Notes: generated by a model from the letters alone, not told the origin. 64,000 bases of DNA from Alicyclobacillus tolerans (GCF_900142255.1 NZ_FRAF01000001.1:180106-244105), one strand, 5' to 3'; counted from the stretch's first letter, positions 19,961-31,148 are shown. Program-made: numbers and translations.

Positions 19961-22289
19961 CCCCATCGCCGCCTTCGCCAAGGCTTCCGGAAGCAAACGA
20001 CTTAACAGCTTTATGGTGCTTTAAATGTTGGCGAATGGCGGTACGCAAAGCACCTGTACCTTTACCGTGAATAATTACAATACGACCTAGACCTTGTAGC
20101 ATTGCTGCATCTAGGTGACGATCGATACGTAACAAGGCATCTTCGACTGTTTCGCCGCGTACATCGATTTCCATACGTATGCTCTCGCCGCCTTTCACAC
20201 GAACGCCTTGAACGGGTGGCTTACTTGCGCCTTCAATAGGCTCCAAATCTCTTACATCAATTTTGCTTCGCAATGGCCCCATTTGGACAGTCGCATATTG
20301 GCCAGATAGCTCAATCACTTCCGCTTTTTGTCCAAGCGAAAGCACGCGCACGGCTTGTCCGACAGCAATAGCTTTTTTGTTGCCACTCTTGGCTCTCTGA
20401 ATGTTTTTTCGTGTTGGCAGTGCCTCTTCTAAAGATTTACGCAACTCGACAAACTCGTGATCTTTCCAGTCCTTTCGTTCCCTGCGTAATTCTTGAATAA
20501 CGCGTTCCGCAGTTTGGCGAGCGTTTACCAGTACACGTTCCGCTTCCTGAAGAAGCTCTTCTTCTTTTCTGGAAGATGCTTCTTCCCATTCGACCAAAGC
20601 GCGTTGGTACTGTTCTTCCAAAGACTGCGCTTTGTTTCGCGCTTCTTCAGCTGCCGCCAAGGCCTCCAAATGTTGTTTGCGAGCTTTTTCCATTTCACCA
20701 ATCAACCGATCCATTTCTTCCTGTTCATTGGAAATATAGCGGGACGCTCGTTCTATAATTTTTTCCGGTAAACCGAGACGTCGAGCAATCGCAAAAGCGT
20801 TGGATCGACCAGGTACACCAATTAACAATCGATACGTTGGCTGTAAACTTTGCACGTCAAATTCCATGCTAGCATTGATGGCGGCCGGTTCTCGAAAAGC
20901 AAACGCTTTAAGCTCTGCATGGTGAGTGGTAGCTACAACGCGCGCTCCACATTCGGCTAATGTTTCTAAAATAGCGACGGCAAGCGCTGCCCCTTCTCCC
21001 GGGTCAGTCCCTGCCCCCAGTTCGTCCAGCAGCACTAAATCCTGCTCATGAACCTGTTGAAGCATGTGAATTATATTTTTTAAATGTGAGGAGAAGGTGG
21101 AAAGACTTTGTTCAATACTTTGCTCATCGCCAATATCCGCAAAAATAGTTCGGCAAAAAGCGATTTCACTATTTTCATTCGCGTGAATAAAACAGCCCGC
21201 CATAGCCATAAGCGTTAGCAAACCCATAGTTTTGAGAGTGACCGTTTTACCCCCAGTGTTGGGACCGGTAATCATAAGCATGCGATATTCGCGGCCTAAT
21301 TCCAGATCAATTGGGACCGCTTGTTTCTCATCAAGAAGTGGGTGACGGGCACTACGCAATAACCAGTATCCATCCGAATTCAATTTCGGTTTGCTGCAAT
21401 GATGCTTCAATGCATAGCGGGCTTTGGCAAACCAGGCGTCTAAGTTACTGAGAAGCTGACAGTTTTCTCGCAATTCGTCCGCTACTTCAGCTACCAAAGC
21501 GCTCAGTTGTTGTAAAATTTTTTCAATTTCCCGTTCTTCACGAACCAGCAATTCCCGTACTTTTTCTCCCTGCTCGAGTACAGCTTGCGGTTCAACATAT
21601 ACGGTCGATCCGCTAGCAGACGTATCTCTCACAATTCCAGGAATCTGGTGTTTGGCATCCACCCGAACTGGCAAACAGAGAGATTGTCCGCGTAGAGCAA
21701 TCACTGGCTCTTGCAAGTGACGCGCTTCTTTGCGCAACAAATCTTCTAATATTTTGCGGGCTCTAGCTTCTGCCGTGCGCCTTTCAATGCGTAACTGACG
21801 CAGTTCTGGACTAGCGTGATCGGAAATCGTGGCATCATCCAAGATAATCCTGGCAATTTCCACTTCCAATCTCCGTGCGTCAAACAGCGCTTCACTCAAT
21901 TCACGGACGTGAGGAAAGATATTGGATGTTCCCAAACCTTCTGCTGTCTCGTATTGCCCAACTGCATTTCTGATATATTGCTTGAGATTCGCTGTACCTT
22001 CAATACAACGACGAATCGCCAATAGTTGTTCAATATTGAGCACGCTTCCTAACTGTGCTCTTTTCAAGGCGTCTCGAATATCACTGATACCCCCAAAAGC
22101 AGGTTGACCGAAACGCTGTATGCACACAAACGCCTCATCTACAGCTTCGAGTTCCTGCTCTGCTTCTGTACACAGGGTATAGGGAGAAAGTTCTTCCAAT
22201 CGATTTTGTCCTAAACCAGAAGCGGCAAATTTCGCTATTTGCGCTCTAACTTTGAAAAATTCGAGCGTGGCTAGCGATTTTTCCAACAC
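19935..22289 (-). CDS. mutS2: Endonuclease MutS2
   Basis: 784 residues, as in B. subtilis (785). MutS core and ATPase with Walker A TGPNTGGKT, Walker B LVLLDELGAGTDP and GARVVATTHHAELK; a long coiled coil at about 520-640; a C-terminal Smr nuclease domain (IDVRGETVEDALLRIDRHLDAA ... IIHGKGTGALRTAI). MutS2 suppresses recombination and acts on collided ribosomes; it does not do mismatch repair. GTG 22289 follows GAGGG by seven bases. It overlaps the convergent penicillin-binding protein gene by 26 bases. Confidence 0.97.
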   Translation of the reverse strand: MLEKSLATLEFFKVRAQIAKFAASGLGQNRLEELSPYTLCTEAEQELEAVDEAFVCIQRFGQPAFGGISDIRDALKRAQLGSVLNIEQLLAIRRCIEGTANLKQYIRNAVGQYETAEGLGTSNIFPHVRELSEALFDARRLEVEIARIILDDATISDHASPELRQLRIERRTAEARARKILEDLLRKEARHLQEPVIALRGQSLCLPVRVDAKHQIPGIVRDTSASGSTVYVEPQAVLEQGEKVRELLVREEREIEKILQQLSALVAEVADELRENCQLLSNLDAWFAKARYALKHHCSKPKLNSDGYWLLRSARHPLLDEKQAVPIDLELGREYRMLMITGPNTGGKTVTLKTMGLLTLMAMAGCFIHANENSEIAFCRTIFADIGDEQSIEQSLSTFSSHLKNIIHMLQQVHEQDLVLLDELGAGTDPGEGAALAVAILETLAECGARVVATTHHAELKAFAFREPAAINASMEFDVQSLQPTYRLLIGVPGRSNAFAIARRLGLPEKIIERASRYISNEQEEMDRLIGEMEKARKQHLEALAAAEEARNKAQSLEEQYQRALVEWEEASSRKEEELLQEAERVLVNARQTAERVIQELRRERKDWKDHEFVELRKSLEEALPTRKNIQRAKSGNKKAIAVGQAVRVLSLGQKAEVIELSGQYATVQMGPLRSKIDVRDLEPIEGASKPPVQGVRVKGGESIRMEIDVRGETVEDALLRIDRHLDAAMLQGLGRIVIIHGKGTGALRTAIRQHLKHHKAVKSFASGSLGEGGDGVTVVSVQV

Positions 22290-22514
22290 ATGTAATCCCT
22301 CGTTTCGCAGCCCCAGAAATCAACAAATAAACTTCAATCAATGTAACATAATCCTATGGAGAAAGAAAAAACCCAGTGGACGGATAGGATTCAGGTCATA
22401 TCGGGCAAACTGAGGACAGGTTCGTCAACCGACCGCATAACGAACTGTAAGGAACCACTTTGCTCAAGTTTTGCACCCTAAGACTTAACTTTTTTGCGAC
22501 GAGGAGGCATACGC

Positions 22515-22865
22515 ATGAATTGGATCGGCACGATTGTTCGTTTTATTGTTTCCGCACTTGTTCTTATGTTTGTAGGCTTCATTGTACCAGGATTCGCTGT
22601 GGCTTCTTTTGGTTGGGCTCTTGTTGCTGCTGTGGTCATTGCCCTATTGGGAATGGTCATTGAAGCTATTTTTGGGCACCACATCTCTCCCTATGGAAGA
22701 GGCGTCGTGGGTTTTATTTCTGGCGCAGTCGTCCTCTACATTGCCCAATTATTTGTACCAGGTATGCGCGTGACAATTCTTGGAGCATTGCTGGCCTCCC
22801 TGGTCATTGGCATTATCGATCTGTTTGTACCTACTGAGTTTCGGCGCAGCCGATTACACGATTGA
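22515..22865 (+). CDS. YvlD/phage-holin-family membrane protein
   Basis: 116 residues from ATG 22515, set by GAGGAGG seven bases upstream. Four hydrophobic segments with the FxxxALVLxxxGxxxPGFxV opening and an IEAIFGHHISPYGRGVVGFISG middle are typical of the YvlD-like family, which databases label phage holin family IV although members are ordinary chromosomal genes. No lysis genes are nearby, so this is not evidence of a prophage. Function is unknown. It lies between mutS2 and cvpA, where Bacillus has yshE. Confidence 0.8.
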   Translation: MNWIGTIVRFIVSALVLMFVGFIVPGFAVASFGWALVAAVVIALLGMVIEAIFGHHISPYGRGVVGFISGAVVLYIAQLFVPGMRVTILGALLASLVIGIIDLFVPTEFRRSRLHD

Positions 22866-22924
22866 CAAAAGAGACAAAGCATATACATTTAAAAATTCTT
22901 CTATAACATACCCACAAAGTTGGA

Positions 22925-22945
22925 GCGCGGCTTTTTGAGCCGCGC
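22925..22945. terminator. Strong hairpin between convergent genes
   Basis: GCGCGGCT (22925-22932), TTTTG loop, AGCCGCGC (22938-22945). It lies between the YvlD-like gene and the cvpA end. Neither side has a proper U-run, so termination is plausible from position but not certain. Confidence 0.5.
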
Positions 22946-23002
22946 CAAATTCCTCAGTAACCCTTCCACATCCTATGCGGAAAGATTGGCAACTTTTATC
23001 CA

Positions 23003-23530
23003 TTACGTGTGAAAATCTATGGTAATGGAATGCGCTTCTTCCAACGATTTGCCACTTAGCCAAGCAGCAAACTGGGAATGGCGCAACTGGGCTTGTAAGG
23101 CTGGATTATGGATGTAATGAAGTACCAGCACAGCAATATACAGAAAGAGCAGCGTCAATAATATCCCAGCTGCCAATCCAGCCAGACGATTAATAAAAGA
23201 AAGCACAGGCAGAGAAAAGAGAGTTTCCAACAACCCTGCTGCGTATCGCAAAATTAAATAAGTCACTACAAAAATCAGCAGGAAAGCGACAGCACCCGAT
23301 AAGTTCCCAAAAATCTCAGTAGCAAAACCTTGCGGTATATTCGGCAAGATATGCCATTTTTCAATGACTGGAGCAACATATGGGCGCAACCAATAAGAAA
23401 CCGCATAAGCGATAATTCCACCAAAAAGCCGCGTTACCTGGCGAATGAAACCTGTCCGATAACCGTTCCATGCCCCAAGCAACAACACCAGCAGCATGAT
23501 GATATCTAACGCGTCCAAACTGTTCACCAC
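23003..23530 (-). CDS. cvpA: CvpA family membrane protein
   Basis: 175 residues with four membrane helices and the family signature: an opening DALDIIMLLVLLLGAWNGYRTGFIRQV, a central loop and SFINRLAGLAAGI. CvpA proteins are inner-membrane proteins linked to colicin V production and envelope homeostasis; the biochemical role is unknown. It sits next to zapA, as in Bacilli (zapA-cvpA-polX-mutS2), but polX is missing. The start is uncertain between two adjacent GTG codons at 23530 and 23527. Confidence 0.87.
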   Translation of the reverse strand: MVNSLDALDIIMLLVLLLGAWNGYRTGFIRQVTRLFGGIIAYAVSYWLRPYVAPVIEKWHILPNIPQGFATEIFGNLSGAVAFLLIFVVTYLILRYAAGLLETLFSLPVLSFINRLAGLAAGILLTLLFLYIAVLVLHYIHNPALQAQLRHSQFAAWLSGKSLEEAHSITIDFHT

Positions 23531-23559
23531 ATTTCCCGTCCAGCAAGATTGACTTGCTA

Positions 23560-23871
23560 TCAGTTGCTCTGTCTCGTTTGCTCATCCAGCAATTCTAAAA
23601 GTTCTCTATGTTCCTTTTCTAATTTTTCATACTGCGCCTGTAATTGCTCTAACTTATTTTCAGTTTGAATCAATTCATCAGCCATATTAACTGCAGAAAG
23701 AACCGCCACTCTGCGCTCGTCCAGATGGGGGATAGCACTGGAAATTGCAGCCATCAACCGATCAACACGCTGAGCCACCTGCCGCATATGTTGACTGGAA
23801 GCATCACCGCGCAACGTATATTCTGTTCCGAAAATTTCAACCTTCACTCGATTGTGATGCGCGTCTTCCAT
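23560..23871 (-). CDS. zapA: Cell division protein ZapA
   Basis: Cytosolic FtsZ-ring stabiliser of 103 residues. The N-terminal beta domain (NRVKVEIFGTEYTLRG) and AVLSAVNMADELIQ are typical, followed by a coiled coil (LEQLQAQYEKLEKEHRELLELL). ATG 23871 follows GGGGGG by eight bases; an earlier in-frame start lacks a site. It is followed 29 bases later by cvpA. Confidence 0.93.
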   Translation of the reverse strand: MEDAHHNRVKVEIFGTEYTLRGDASSQHMRQVAQRVDRLMAAISSAIPHLDERRVAVLSAVNMADELIQTENKLEQLQAQYEKLEKEHRELLELLDEQTRQSN

Positions 23872-23949
23872 GTCTTTATCCCCCCGTTTTCGAGCGCCTT
23901 CTCTACAAAATGATGCCAACCTGTACGTTAAAAATGTTCTCGTCTGACT

Positions 23950-26418
23950 TTAAGAATCCTGCCCACGCAATTCCGCTCCATATTCCAAACGCAAGCCATG
24001 AAGAATAGCATCCATAATCCGCTGAATAGAGTCGTCATCTAAAGTTGCGTCTTCAAGACCCAAAGAAATGGAAATACCGACGCTTTTTTTGCCCACAGGT
24101 ATACCCTTGCCACTGTACACATCAAAGATTTTTGCTGTCAACTGTAAATGAGGCATGACGGCCAATGCATTTTTCCGAACTTGAATAAGCAAAGACTCGG
24201 CCGGTACTTCATGGTCTACCAGAACAGCTAAATCCCGATATGACCATGGTTGACGGGATACAGGATGAACCTGCCAAGCGTGTACAGGTAACGACGCTAC
24301 TGTTGTCAGGTCGATCTCGGCCCAAATAGCCCGCGGCAACTCTAACTGTAAAGCGCTCTCCGGATGTAACTCACCCAATGAGCCTATCGTGACGCCATTC
24401 ACAAGGATATCCGCACTTCGTCCTGGATGTAACCATGGCAAATGAGAACGCGTAAATTGCAAGTTTTCTTGTAGTCCCAGAACCATCAGCCAATATTCCA
24501 ACACGCCTTTTGCATCAAAAAATGTATAGGCGCGCGTCGGACGCCCCAGTTCTATATCCGTATGTCCAAACCAAAGAGCCCCGAGCGAGTGTCTTTCTTC
24601 CGGTTGCTGAACAAGTGGCAACTGGTATGGGTGAAAAACACGAGAAATTTCGAAAATGGCTCCGCCCTTCACACCATGATTCAAATTGTAAAGAGCAACT
24701 TGCGCTAAACTAGGCAAAAGATGTCGGCGCAAATGGGAACGTTCTTCCGACATAGGCAACAGAAGTGGAATGCTCTGTCGCAAAGAATGATTTTCAGGCA
24801 ATCGCAAACAGGATATCGATTCTGGATGACCAAATGCGTAGGTCACCACTTCGTCCATACCACAATTCGTGAAAAGACTGCGTGTCATCTTCTGCAACTT
24901 ATAACTTTCTCCGACACGCCCTGGAGCATTGGCCAGCATCGGCAAGGTAGCAGGAATAGCATCGTAACCACAGAGACGAGCTACTTCTTCAACCAAATCC
25001 GCCTCCAATTGAATATCCGCTCGTCTTGAAGGCACCATAATTCGCCAATTTTCTGTCTCTCCCTGACCAATAACCGTAAATCCTAGCCGGGAAAAAACAT
25101 TTCTCATTTCACTGGCCTGAAAACTTGTGCCAAGCACTTGATTGCATCGTGCGGGCGAAAAACAGACTTCATGCGCCAGCATGCTTGGCATGCTGTCTGA
25201 CGTGACTTGACATACGCCCCCCTGTGGCGTTGCGCCAACAATTTGTTGCAAGAGTGCAACTGCACGTTTCAGTGCAGGAATTTGTACTGCCGGATCTACA
25301 CCACGTTCAAAACGTTGCTGAGCCTCTGAACGTAAACCTAGTTTCTGACCCGTTCTGCGTACATGGCTTCTCTCAAATAAGGCAGATTCGAGCAATACGG
25401 AGCGACTACCCACGCTGATTTCGCTGTTGGCACCGCCCATCACTCCCGCTATGCCCAATGCTTTTTTCGGATCAGCAATTAATGTCATGCCCTCAGCTAA
25501 AACACGTTTTTGCCCATCCAGCGTTTCTATCAGTTCTCCTTGCTCAGCATCACGCACGATAATCTGTCCAGCTTCAACTGTGGCAAAGTCAAAAGCATGA
25601 AGTGGTTGACCCCACTCCAACATGACAAAATTGGTAACATCGACAATCGCATCGATGGGACGGATGCCTGCAGCAAGCAGCCGCATTTGCATCCATAGCG
25701 GAGAAGGTTGATGGTTGCCTGTGAGTTGAAGCACTTGTCCTGCATAAGCGTGGCAACCTGCACTTTCAATGCGCACACGCACTTGCGGTGTATCACTTAC
25801 ATCGAGATGATGCCCCTCTGCCTTCTCCTCAAAATGAGAACGGCGACCCAGTAAAGCAGCCACTTCATAGGCCAGACCACGCATGGAAAGGCAATCACCA
25901 CGATTGGGCGTCAAATCGAGATCGAGCACAGCGTCATCCAAATGCAGTACATCTACAATCGATTGCCCAATCGGAGTATCCTCTGGCAAGAGAAACAGCC
26001 CACTGGTTTGTTCGGTGGGCAAAAGTCGAACCTCAAGACCCAATTCCTTTGCGGAGCAGAGCATACCACTCGATTCTACCCCGCGCAATTTAGCGCGCTT
26101 GATCTCCACGCCACCAGGAAGCTTGGCGCCAACCAAAGCGACGGGAACACGAACACCAGCGCGTACGTTTGCTGCGCCGCATACAATCTGCAGAATTTCA
26201 CCTGTACCCGCATCCACTTGGCATACTTTCAAACGGTCAGCATTGCTGTGTTGCTCACAAGCAAGAACCGCTCCCACAACTACACCTTCTACACCTTGAT
26301 TGCGCGTCGTTACAGCATCGACCGTCAAGCCACCGGAAGTTAAAAGTTCAGCCAGACGCTCAGGTGTGACATCATTTAAATCGACATATTCAGATAACCA
26401 TTGATAAGAAACCCGCAA
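23950..26418 (-). CDS. pheT: Phenylalanyl-tRNA synthetase beta subunit
   Basis: 822 residues. It has an N-terminal EMAP/tRNA-binding domain (residues about 40-155), B3/4 and B5 domains (DIQLEADLVEEVARLCGYDAIPATLP), the catalytic-like core and a C-terminal anticodon-binding FDX-ACB domain (QPWSYRDLAVLVDHEVPAE). It forms the alpha2-beta2 enzyme with PheS and also edits Tyr-tRNA-Phe. TTG 26418 follows AGAGG by about ten bases. It is last in the purE-purK-pheS-pheT run. Confidence 0.97.
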   Translation of the reverse strand: MRVSYQWLSEYVDLNDVTPERLAELLTSGGLTVDAVTTRNQGVEGVVVGAVLACEQHSNADRLKVCQVDAGTGEILQIVCGAANVRAGVRVPVALVGAKLPGGVEIKRAKLRGVESSGMLCSAKELGLEVRLLPTEQTSGLFLLPEDTPIGQSIVDVLHLDDAVLDLDLTPNRGDCLSMRGLAYEVAALLGRRSHFEEKAEGHHLDVSDTPQVRVRIESAGCHAYAGQVLQLTGNHQPSPLWMQMRLLAAGIRPIDAIVDVTNFVMLEWGQPLHAFDFATVEAGQIIVRDAEQGELIETLDGQKRVLAEGMTLIADPKKALGIAGVMGGANSEISVGSRSVLLESALFERSHVRRTGQKLGLRSEAQQRFERGVDPAVQIPALKRAVALLQQIVGATPQGGVCQVTSDSMPSMLAHEVCFSPARCNQVLGTSFQASEMRNVFSRLGFTVIGQGETENWRIMVPSRRADIQLEADLVEEVARLCGYDAIPATLPMLANAPGRVGESYKLQKMTRSLFTNCGMDEVVTYAFGHPESISCLRLPENHSLRQSIPLLLPMSEERSHLRRHLLPSLAQVALYNLNHGVKGGAIFEISRVFHPYQLPLVQQPEERHSLGALWFGHTDIELGRPTRAYTFFDAKGVLEYWLMVLGLQENLQFTRSHLPWLHPGRSADILVNGVTIGSLGELHPESALQLELPRAIWAEIDLTTVASLPVHAWQVHPVSRQPWSYRDLAVLVDHEVPAESLLIQVRKNALAVMPHLQLTAKIFDVYSGKGIPVGKKSVGISISLGLEDATLDDDSIQRIMDAILHGLRLEYGAELRGQDS

Positions 26419-26441
26419 AACCCATCATCCTCTCCAGGCCA

Positions 26442-27494
26442 TCAACGCAACTGCGAAAATTGCCGCAAAAAACGCAGATCGTTTTGATAGAGTAAACGAA
26501 TATCGGAGATTCCATATTTTAGCATGGCAATTCTTTCTGGACCCATGCCAAACGCGAATCCGCTATAAGCATCGGGCGAGTAGCCAGCGGCGGCCAAAAC
26601 ATTCGGATGCACCATGCCTGCACCAAGTATTTCAATCCAGCCTGTTTGCTTGCAAACACGACATCCCTGGCCCTTGCAATGAATGCAACGCACGTCAACC
26701 TCAGCACTAGGTTCTGTAAATGGGAAGAAACTGGGTCGCAATCGCACAGCTTGTTCCGGACCGAATAAAGCTTTGGCAAACTCTTCAAGCGTCCCTTTCA
26801 AGTCACTCATGCGAATATTTTGATCTACAACCAGTCCTTCCACTTGATGAAAAGCATGCGAGTGGGTAGCATCATCTTCGTCGCGTCGATAAACACGCCC
26901 TGGAACAATCACTTTAACTGGAATATTGGGCCGCATCTGCTCCATTACACGCACTTGCATAGGCGATGTATGCGTGCGCAACAACAATTCTTCCGACAAA
27001 TAAAAAGTGTCTTGCATGTCTCTAGCTGGATGATCTTTAGGGACATTCAGCATCTCAAAATTATAGGCGTCCGTTTCAACTTCCGGACCTTCTACAACCG
27101 CGAATCCCATTTTGACAAAAATATCTTCAATCTCCATTAAGATTCGAGTAATAGGATGCAAATGGCCAATGGCCTGGGGTGTGCCTGGCAAAGTAATATC
27201 CAGTGTCTCTTCTCGCAGCTTCCGCTCGATTTCTAATTCATCCATTTCCCGCATACGTTCAGTAAACGCGGATTCCAAAGTCTGTCGAAGCGCGTGAATT
27301 TGCTGCCCTGCCATACGTCGGTCGTCTGGACTAAGATTGCCAAGCATTTTCATCCACTGTGCAATCTCACTTTTCTTGCCTAAATACTCTACACGCCAAG
27401 CATCTAAAGTCCGGCGGTCTTCAAGGCTTGACAGTTCGGCCAGCGCCTTGCTCCGCAAGTCGGGAATGTCGCGCTGTAGCTTATCCATATCCAT
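26442..27494 (-). CDS. pheS: Phenylalanyl-tRNA synthetase alpha subunit
   Basis: Class II catalytic subunit, 350 residues. N-terminal coiled coil (residues about 1-90), motif 1/2 region EGPEVETDAYNFEMLNVPKDHPARD, phenylalanine pocket and motif 3 GMGPERIAMLKYGI. ATG 27494 lies eight bases after GAGG, which itself overlaps the purK stop; the ATG is ten bases beyond that stop. No T-box was found in front of it, so it appears to be transcribed with purEK. Confidence 0.97.
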   Translation of the reverse strand: MDMDKLQRDIPDLRSKALAELSSLEDRRTLDAWRVEYLGKKSEIAQWMKMLGNLSPDDRRMAGQQIHALRQTLESAFTERMREMDELEIERKLREETLDITLPGTPQAIGHLHPITRILMEIEDIFVKMGFAVVEGPEVETDAYNFEMLNVPKDHPARDMQDTFYLSEELLLRTHTSPMQVRVMEQMRPNIPVKVIVPGRVYRRDEDDATHSHAFHQVEGLVVDQNIRMSDLKGTLEEFAKALFGPEQAVRLRPSFFPFTEPSAEVDVRCIHCKGQGCRVCKQTGWIEILGAGMVHPNVLAAAGYSPDAYSGFAFGMGPERIAMLKYGISDIRLLYQNDLRFLRQFSQLR

Positions 27495-27504
27495 GCAATT
27501 TTCC

Positions 27505-28683
27505 TCACCTTTCAGAATCGGTTGCCCATATTTTGGACGATCCGATAAACTGCAAAGCTGTATCGATATCTCCAAGACATGTGAGATGCCCCATTTTACG
27601 ATGAACTTTAGGCTCGCGTTTCCCGTAAAGATGCAGTTTTACATTACGCGGCAAACGGTCGATTTGCTCAAGCAAAGGATGAAGATGTTGACCAAGCACA
27701 TTGACCATAACTGCTGGTGTAAGCAATCGATTCTCCGCCAAAGGCAGTCCGCAAATGGCTCGGATATGCTGTTCAAATTGTGAAGTAGCACAAGCTTCGA
27801 TGGTTAAATGGCCGCTATTGTGAGGACGCGGGGCTAACTCATTCACCAACACCTCACCGCTCTCCGTGAGAAACATTTCCACAGCGAGTGTTCCTACCAA
27901 TTGCAATTGATCAGCTATTTTCACCGCAGCTTGTTGAGCCAAACGAACAGCCTCTTCAGGAATACGAGCGGGAACGATAGACATGTACAAAATGCCGTTT
28001 TGGTGGTGATTTTCAATGACAGGAAAAAGCGATTGTTCCCCCTGGACTCCTCGCGTAACAATGACTGATATTTCACGCACAAACGGTACCAGCCACTCAT
28101 AAATTAAAGGGCCAGCTTCATCTTGTCCATGCACCCGCAAATACGGCTGGCATTCATTCCAAATATCCTCCAACCGACTTTCTGGTACAATTCTCCACTG
28201 TCCTTTACCATCATAACCGCCGCGAGTTGTTTTCAATATTCCGCGCTGTCCCGATTCTTGAAAGACAGTTTTTAAGTCGTTGAATGTGAAAACAGCACGC
28301 CACTTTGCCACTGGTACGCCAGCCTTCTCCATCGTCTGTTTTTCACGAATGCGATGCTGGGTGATAAAGAGCAGATGGCTACCCTGTGGCATATACGCCT
28401 CATCGCTAAGAATGGAAGCCACTTGCGCATCAACATTCTCAAACTCATACGTAATAATGTCAGCCTCTTTAGCCAACTGACGAGCTGCCTTCACATCGCT
28501 GTAATCTGCCTCAACCTGTGCATCGGCTACTTGGGCAGCAGGAGAATCAGGAGCAGGATCGAGCACCACAAATCGGTAGCCCATAGCTCGTCCAGCCAAT
28601 GCCATCATGCGTCCCAGTTGACCGCCACCCAGTATACCAATGGTTTGACCTGGCAATATCACATGTTTAGCCGCGCTGGACAT
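27505..28683 (-). CDS. purK: 5-(carboxyamino)imidazole ribonucleotide synthase
   Basis: ATP-grasp enzyme that makes N5-CAIR from AIR, bicarbonate and ATP. 392 residues with the nucleotide start [13 protein letters not shown], glycine-rich [10 protein letters not shown], and the ATP-grasp end [20 protein letters not shown] eight bases upstream sets ATG 28683. It overlaps purE by 17 bases, so the pair is coupled. Other de novo purine genes are absent from the window. Confidence 0.97.
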   Translation of the reverse strand: MSSAAKHVILPGQTIGILGGGQLGRMMALAGRAMGYRFVVLDPAPDSPAAQVADAQVEADYSDVKAARQLAKEADIITYEFENVDAQVASILSDEAYMPQGSHLLFITQHRIREKQTMEKAGVPVAKWRAVFTFNDLKTVFQESGQRGILKTTRGGYDGKGQWRIVPESRLEDIWNECQPYLRVHGQDEAGPLIYEWLVPFVREISVIVTRGVQGEQSLFPVIENHHQNGILYMSIVPARIPEEAVRLAQQAAVKIADQLQLVGTLAVEMFLTESGEVLVNELAPRPHNSGHLTIEACATSQFEQHIRAICGLPLAENRLLTPAVMVNVLGQHLHPLLEQIDRLPRNVKLHLYGKREPKVHRKMGHLTCLGDIDTALQFIGSSKIWATDSER

Positions 28684-29167
28684 GGGGAAGACCTCCTTCC
28701 ACCACGCTTTGCCGGATGAGTTCTCTGCGAGTGACCAATTTTTCAGCCAACTCTGGATGATGTACCGCTAAGATGCGTGCAGCAAAGAGGGCTGCGTTTT
28801 GGGCACCTGCTTTGCCAATGGCCATCGTAGCAACCGGGACGCCACCAGGCATCTGAACAATGCTGAGCAAGGAATCCAGCCCATTCAATGCTTTGGATTG
28901 CACAGGTACACCAATGACCGGCAAATCGGTCTTAGCAGCTACCATTCCCGGCAAATGCGCAGCACCGCCTGCACCGGCTATGATAATCTGCAGACCGCGC
29001 TCTGCGGCAGTTTCAGCATATTGAAACATTTCATCCGGCGTACGGTGGGCAGAGACAACCTTGGCCTCATAGGGAATATCGAGATCGTCCAGATATTTAC
29101 AAGTATGTTCCATGGTCTCCCAGTCAGACTGGCTTCCCATAATCACTCCAACCCATGGCTGTGCCAT
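28667..29167 (-). CDS. purE: N5-CAIR mutase
   Basis: Octameric mutase converting N5-CAIR to CAIR. About 166 residues with [41 protein letters not shown] and [27 protein letters not shown], the whole class I PurE signature. The start ATG at about 29167 has GGAGG somewhat far upstream (12 bases). An extended -10 TGGTATGAT (minus strand, near 29231-29239) is a likely promoter for the whole purEK-pheST run. I saw no PurR box. Confidence 0.95.
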   Translation of the reverse strand: MAQPWVGVIMGSQSDWETMEHTCKYLDDLDIPYEAKVVSAHRTPDEMFQYAETAAERGLQIIIAGAGGAAHLPGMVAAKTDLPVIGVPVQSKALNGLDSLLSIVQMPGGVPVATMAIGKAGAQNAALFAARILAVHHPELAEKLVTRRELIRQSVVEGGLPHVQRG

Positions 29168-29281
29168 ATGTATAATCTTCCTCCACAACCTGTTTCGTTC
29201 TTTATCATCCTCGACTGCTCTACAGTGTATCATACCAAACAAACGGTATCTTTTTTAGGCAAAGAATAGCTTTCCGTCTAT

Positions 29282-29311
29282 AAAAAAAGCCTGTCGCTGT
29301 GGCGATCAGGC
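29282..29311 (-). terminator. Rho-independent terminator of the secreted protein gene
   Basis: On the minus strand GCCTGATCGC and GCGACAGGC pair around CACA-like loop bases (29289-29311), followed by seven Ts. It insulates purE from the upstream gene. Confidence 0.8.
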
Positions 29312-29352
29312 GCAATTTTCAACCATCATGGCTATTTCATAATAAAGACGCA

Positions 29353-29904
29353 TCAGCGGGCTTCCAGGTGTTCTCCCAGCAGCGGATGCAACACGTGAAT
29401 ATTGCCCGCGGCAAGAGTTTCCAATTCCGTGTCAAAATTTAGCCCGGCGTGAATCGCAACAAACCAGTGACCATCCGGTATATAGGTCACATTGTGCAGT
29501 ATCGTCAGAGAATGACCAGAGCCGTTTTTGTCAGTGTAAAGGCTAGTCAATGCATACAGCGTAGGACCATGATCGGCCACAGTAAAATTGTGAAGCCGCA
29601 GGGGATAGTTATGTTGTGGTTGCAAGCCAGTGGCATCTACTCGAACACTGAGGGATTGGGTAGCTTCATCCCATATCAGCTCTGCTTTACCATGAACATT
29701 CGAATGGTGTTCTGGCTGCAAATGGGCCACAGCAAAGATGAGGTGTGGCGACTGCTGATCTAAAGATAACATACGATGATCCTGCCGATTGAGCGGCATA
29801 TGCGGAGCAGCAGCTTCTGCATTCGCACATGAAAATAGTATACTGGCGGTTCCAGCCAACATGAAAGCGCAAAGGGTCACGAGTCTTCGACGCACTTGAT
29901 TCAT
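29353..29904 (-). CDS. Secreted CHRD-like protein of unknown function
   Basis: 183 residues. A basic start and a hydrophobic stretch end near ANAEAAAP, giving a normal signal peptidase site; Cys in FSCANA could alternatively be a poor lipobox. The mature domain (FAVAHLQPEHHSNVHGKAELIWDEATQSLSVRVDATGLQPQ ... HWFVAIHAGLNFD) has the strand pattern and spacing of CHRD / SOD-like beta domains, with many His but no clear metal site. It is a single gene with its own terminator. Function is unknown. Confidence 0.65.
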   Translation of the reverse strand: MNQVRRRLVTLCAFMLAGTASILFSCANAEAAAPHMPLNRQDHRMLSLDQQSPHLIFAVAHLQPEHHSNVHGKAELIWDEATQSLSVRVDATGLQPQHNYPLRLHNFTVADHGPTLYALTSLYTDKNGSGHSLTILHNVTYIPDGHWFVAIHAGLNFDTELETLAAGNIHVLHPLLGEHLEAR

Positions 29905-30003
29905 CTCTCATCTCACCTCGTGACCTTTAGCGTCTCCTTGCCTAGAGAATTTATCCGTTTGCAATTTTCTTTTTCTACGCAGAGAAACCATGCGAGAATG
30001 TGA

Positions 30004-31044
<1,041 letters not shown>

Positions 31045-31066
31045 CTATCCAACTTCTTCTCTATTT

Positions 31067-31095
31067 ATTCTATCACGGGATAGCTTCCATTTTCA
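31067..31095 (-). promoter_or_regulatory. Probable pfkA promoter
   Basis: Minus strand TGAAAA (31090-31095), 17-base spacer, TAGAAT (31067-31072), with a TG just before the -10. It lies between the crh terminator and the CggR operator. Confidence 0.5.
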
Positions 31096-31148
31096 CGTAC
31101 TAGACAAGCTTTGGATTGACATGAATTTTGCACAAACTTTTATCAGAG

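Noticed and set aside
22515..22865. Prophage remnant suggested by a phage-holin family name
   Set aside because: The YvlD-like family is widespread in chromosomes, and no lysin, integrase or structural phage gene is nearby.
26419..27600. Phenylalanine T-box before pheS
   Set aside because: There is no space: pheS starts ten bases after purK, and no GGTGGTACCGCG-type sequence is present.
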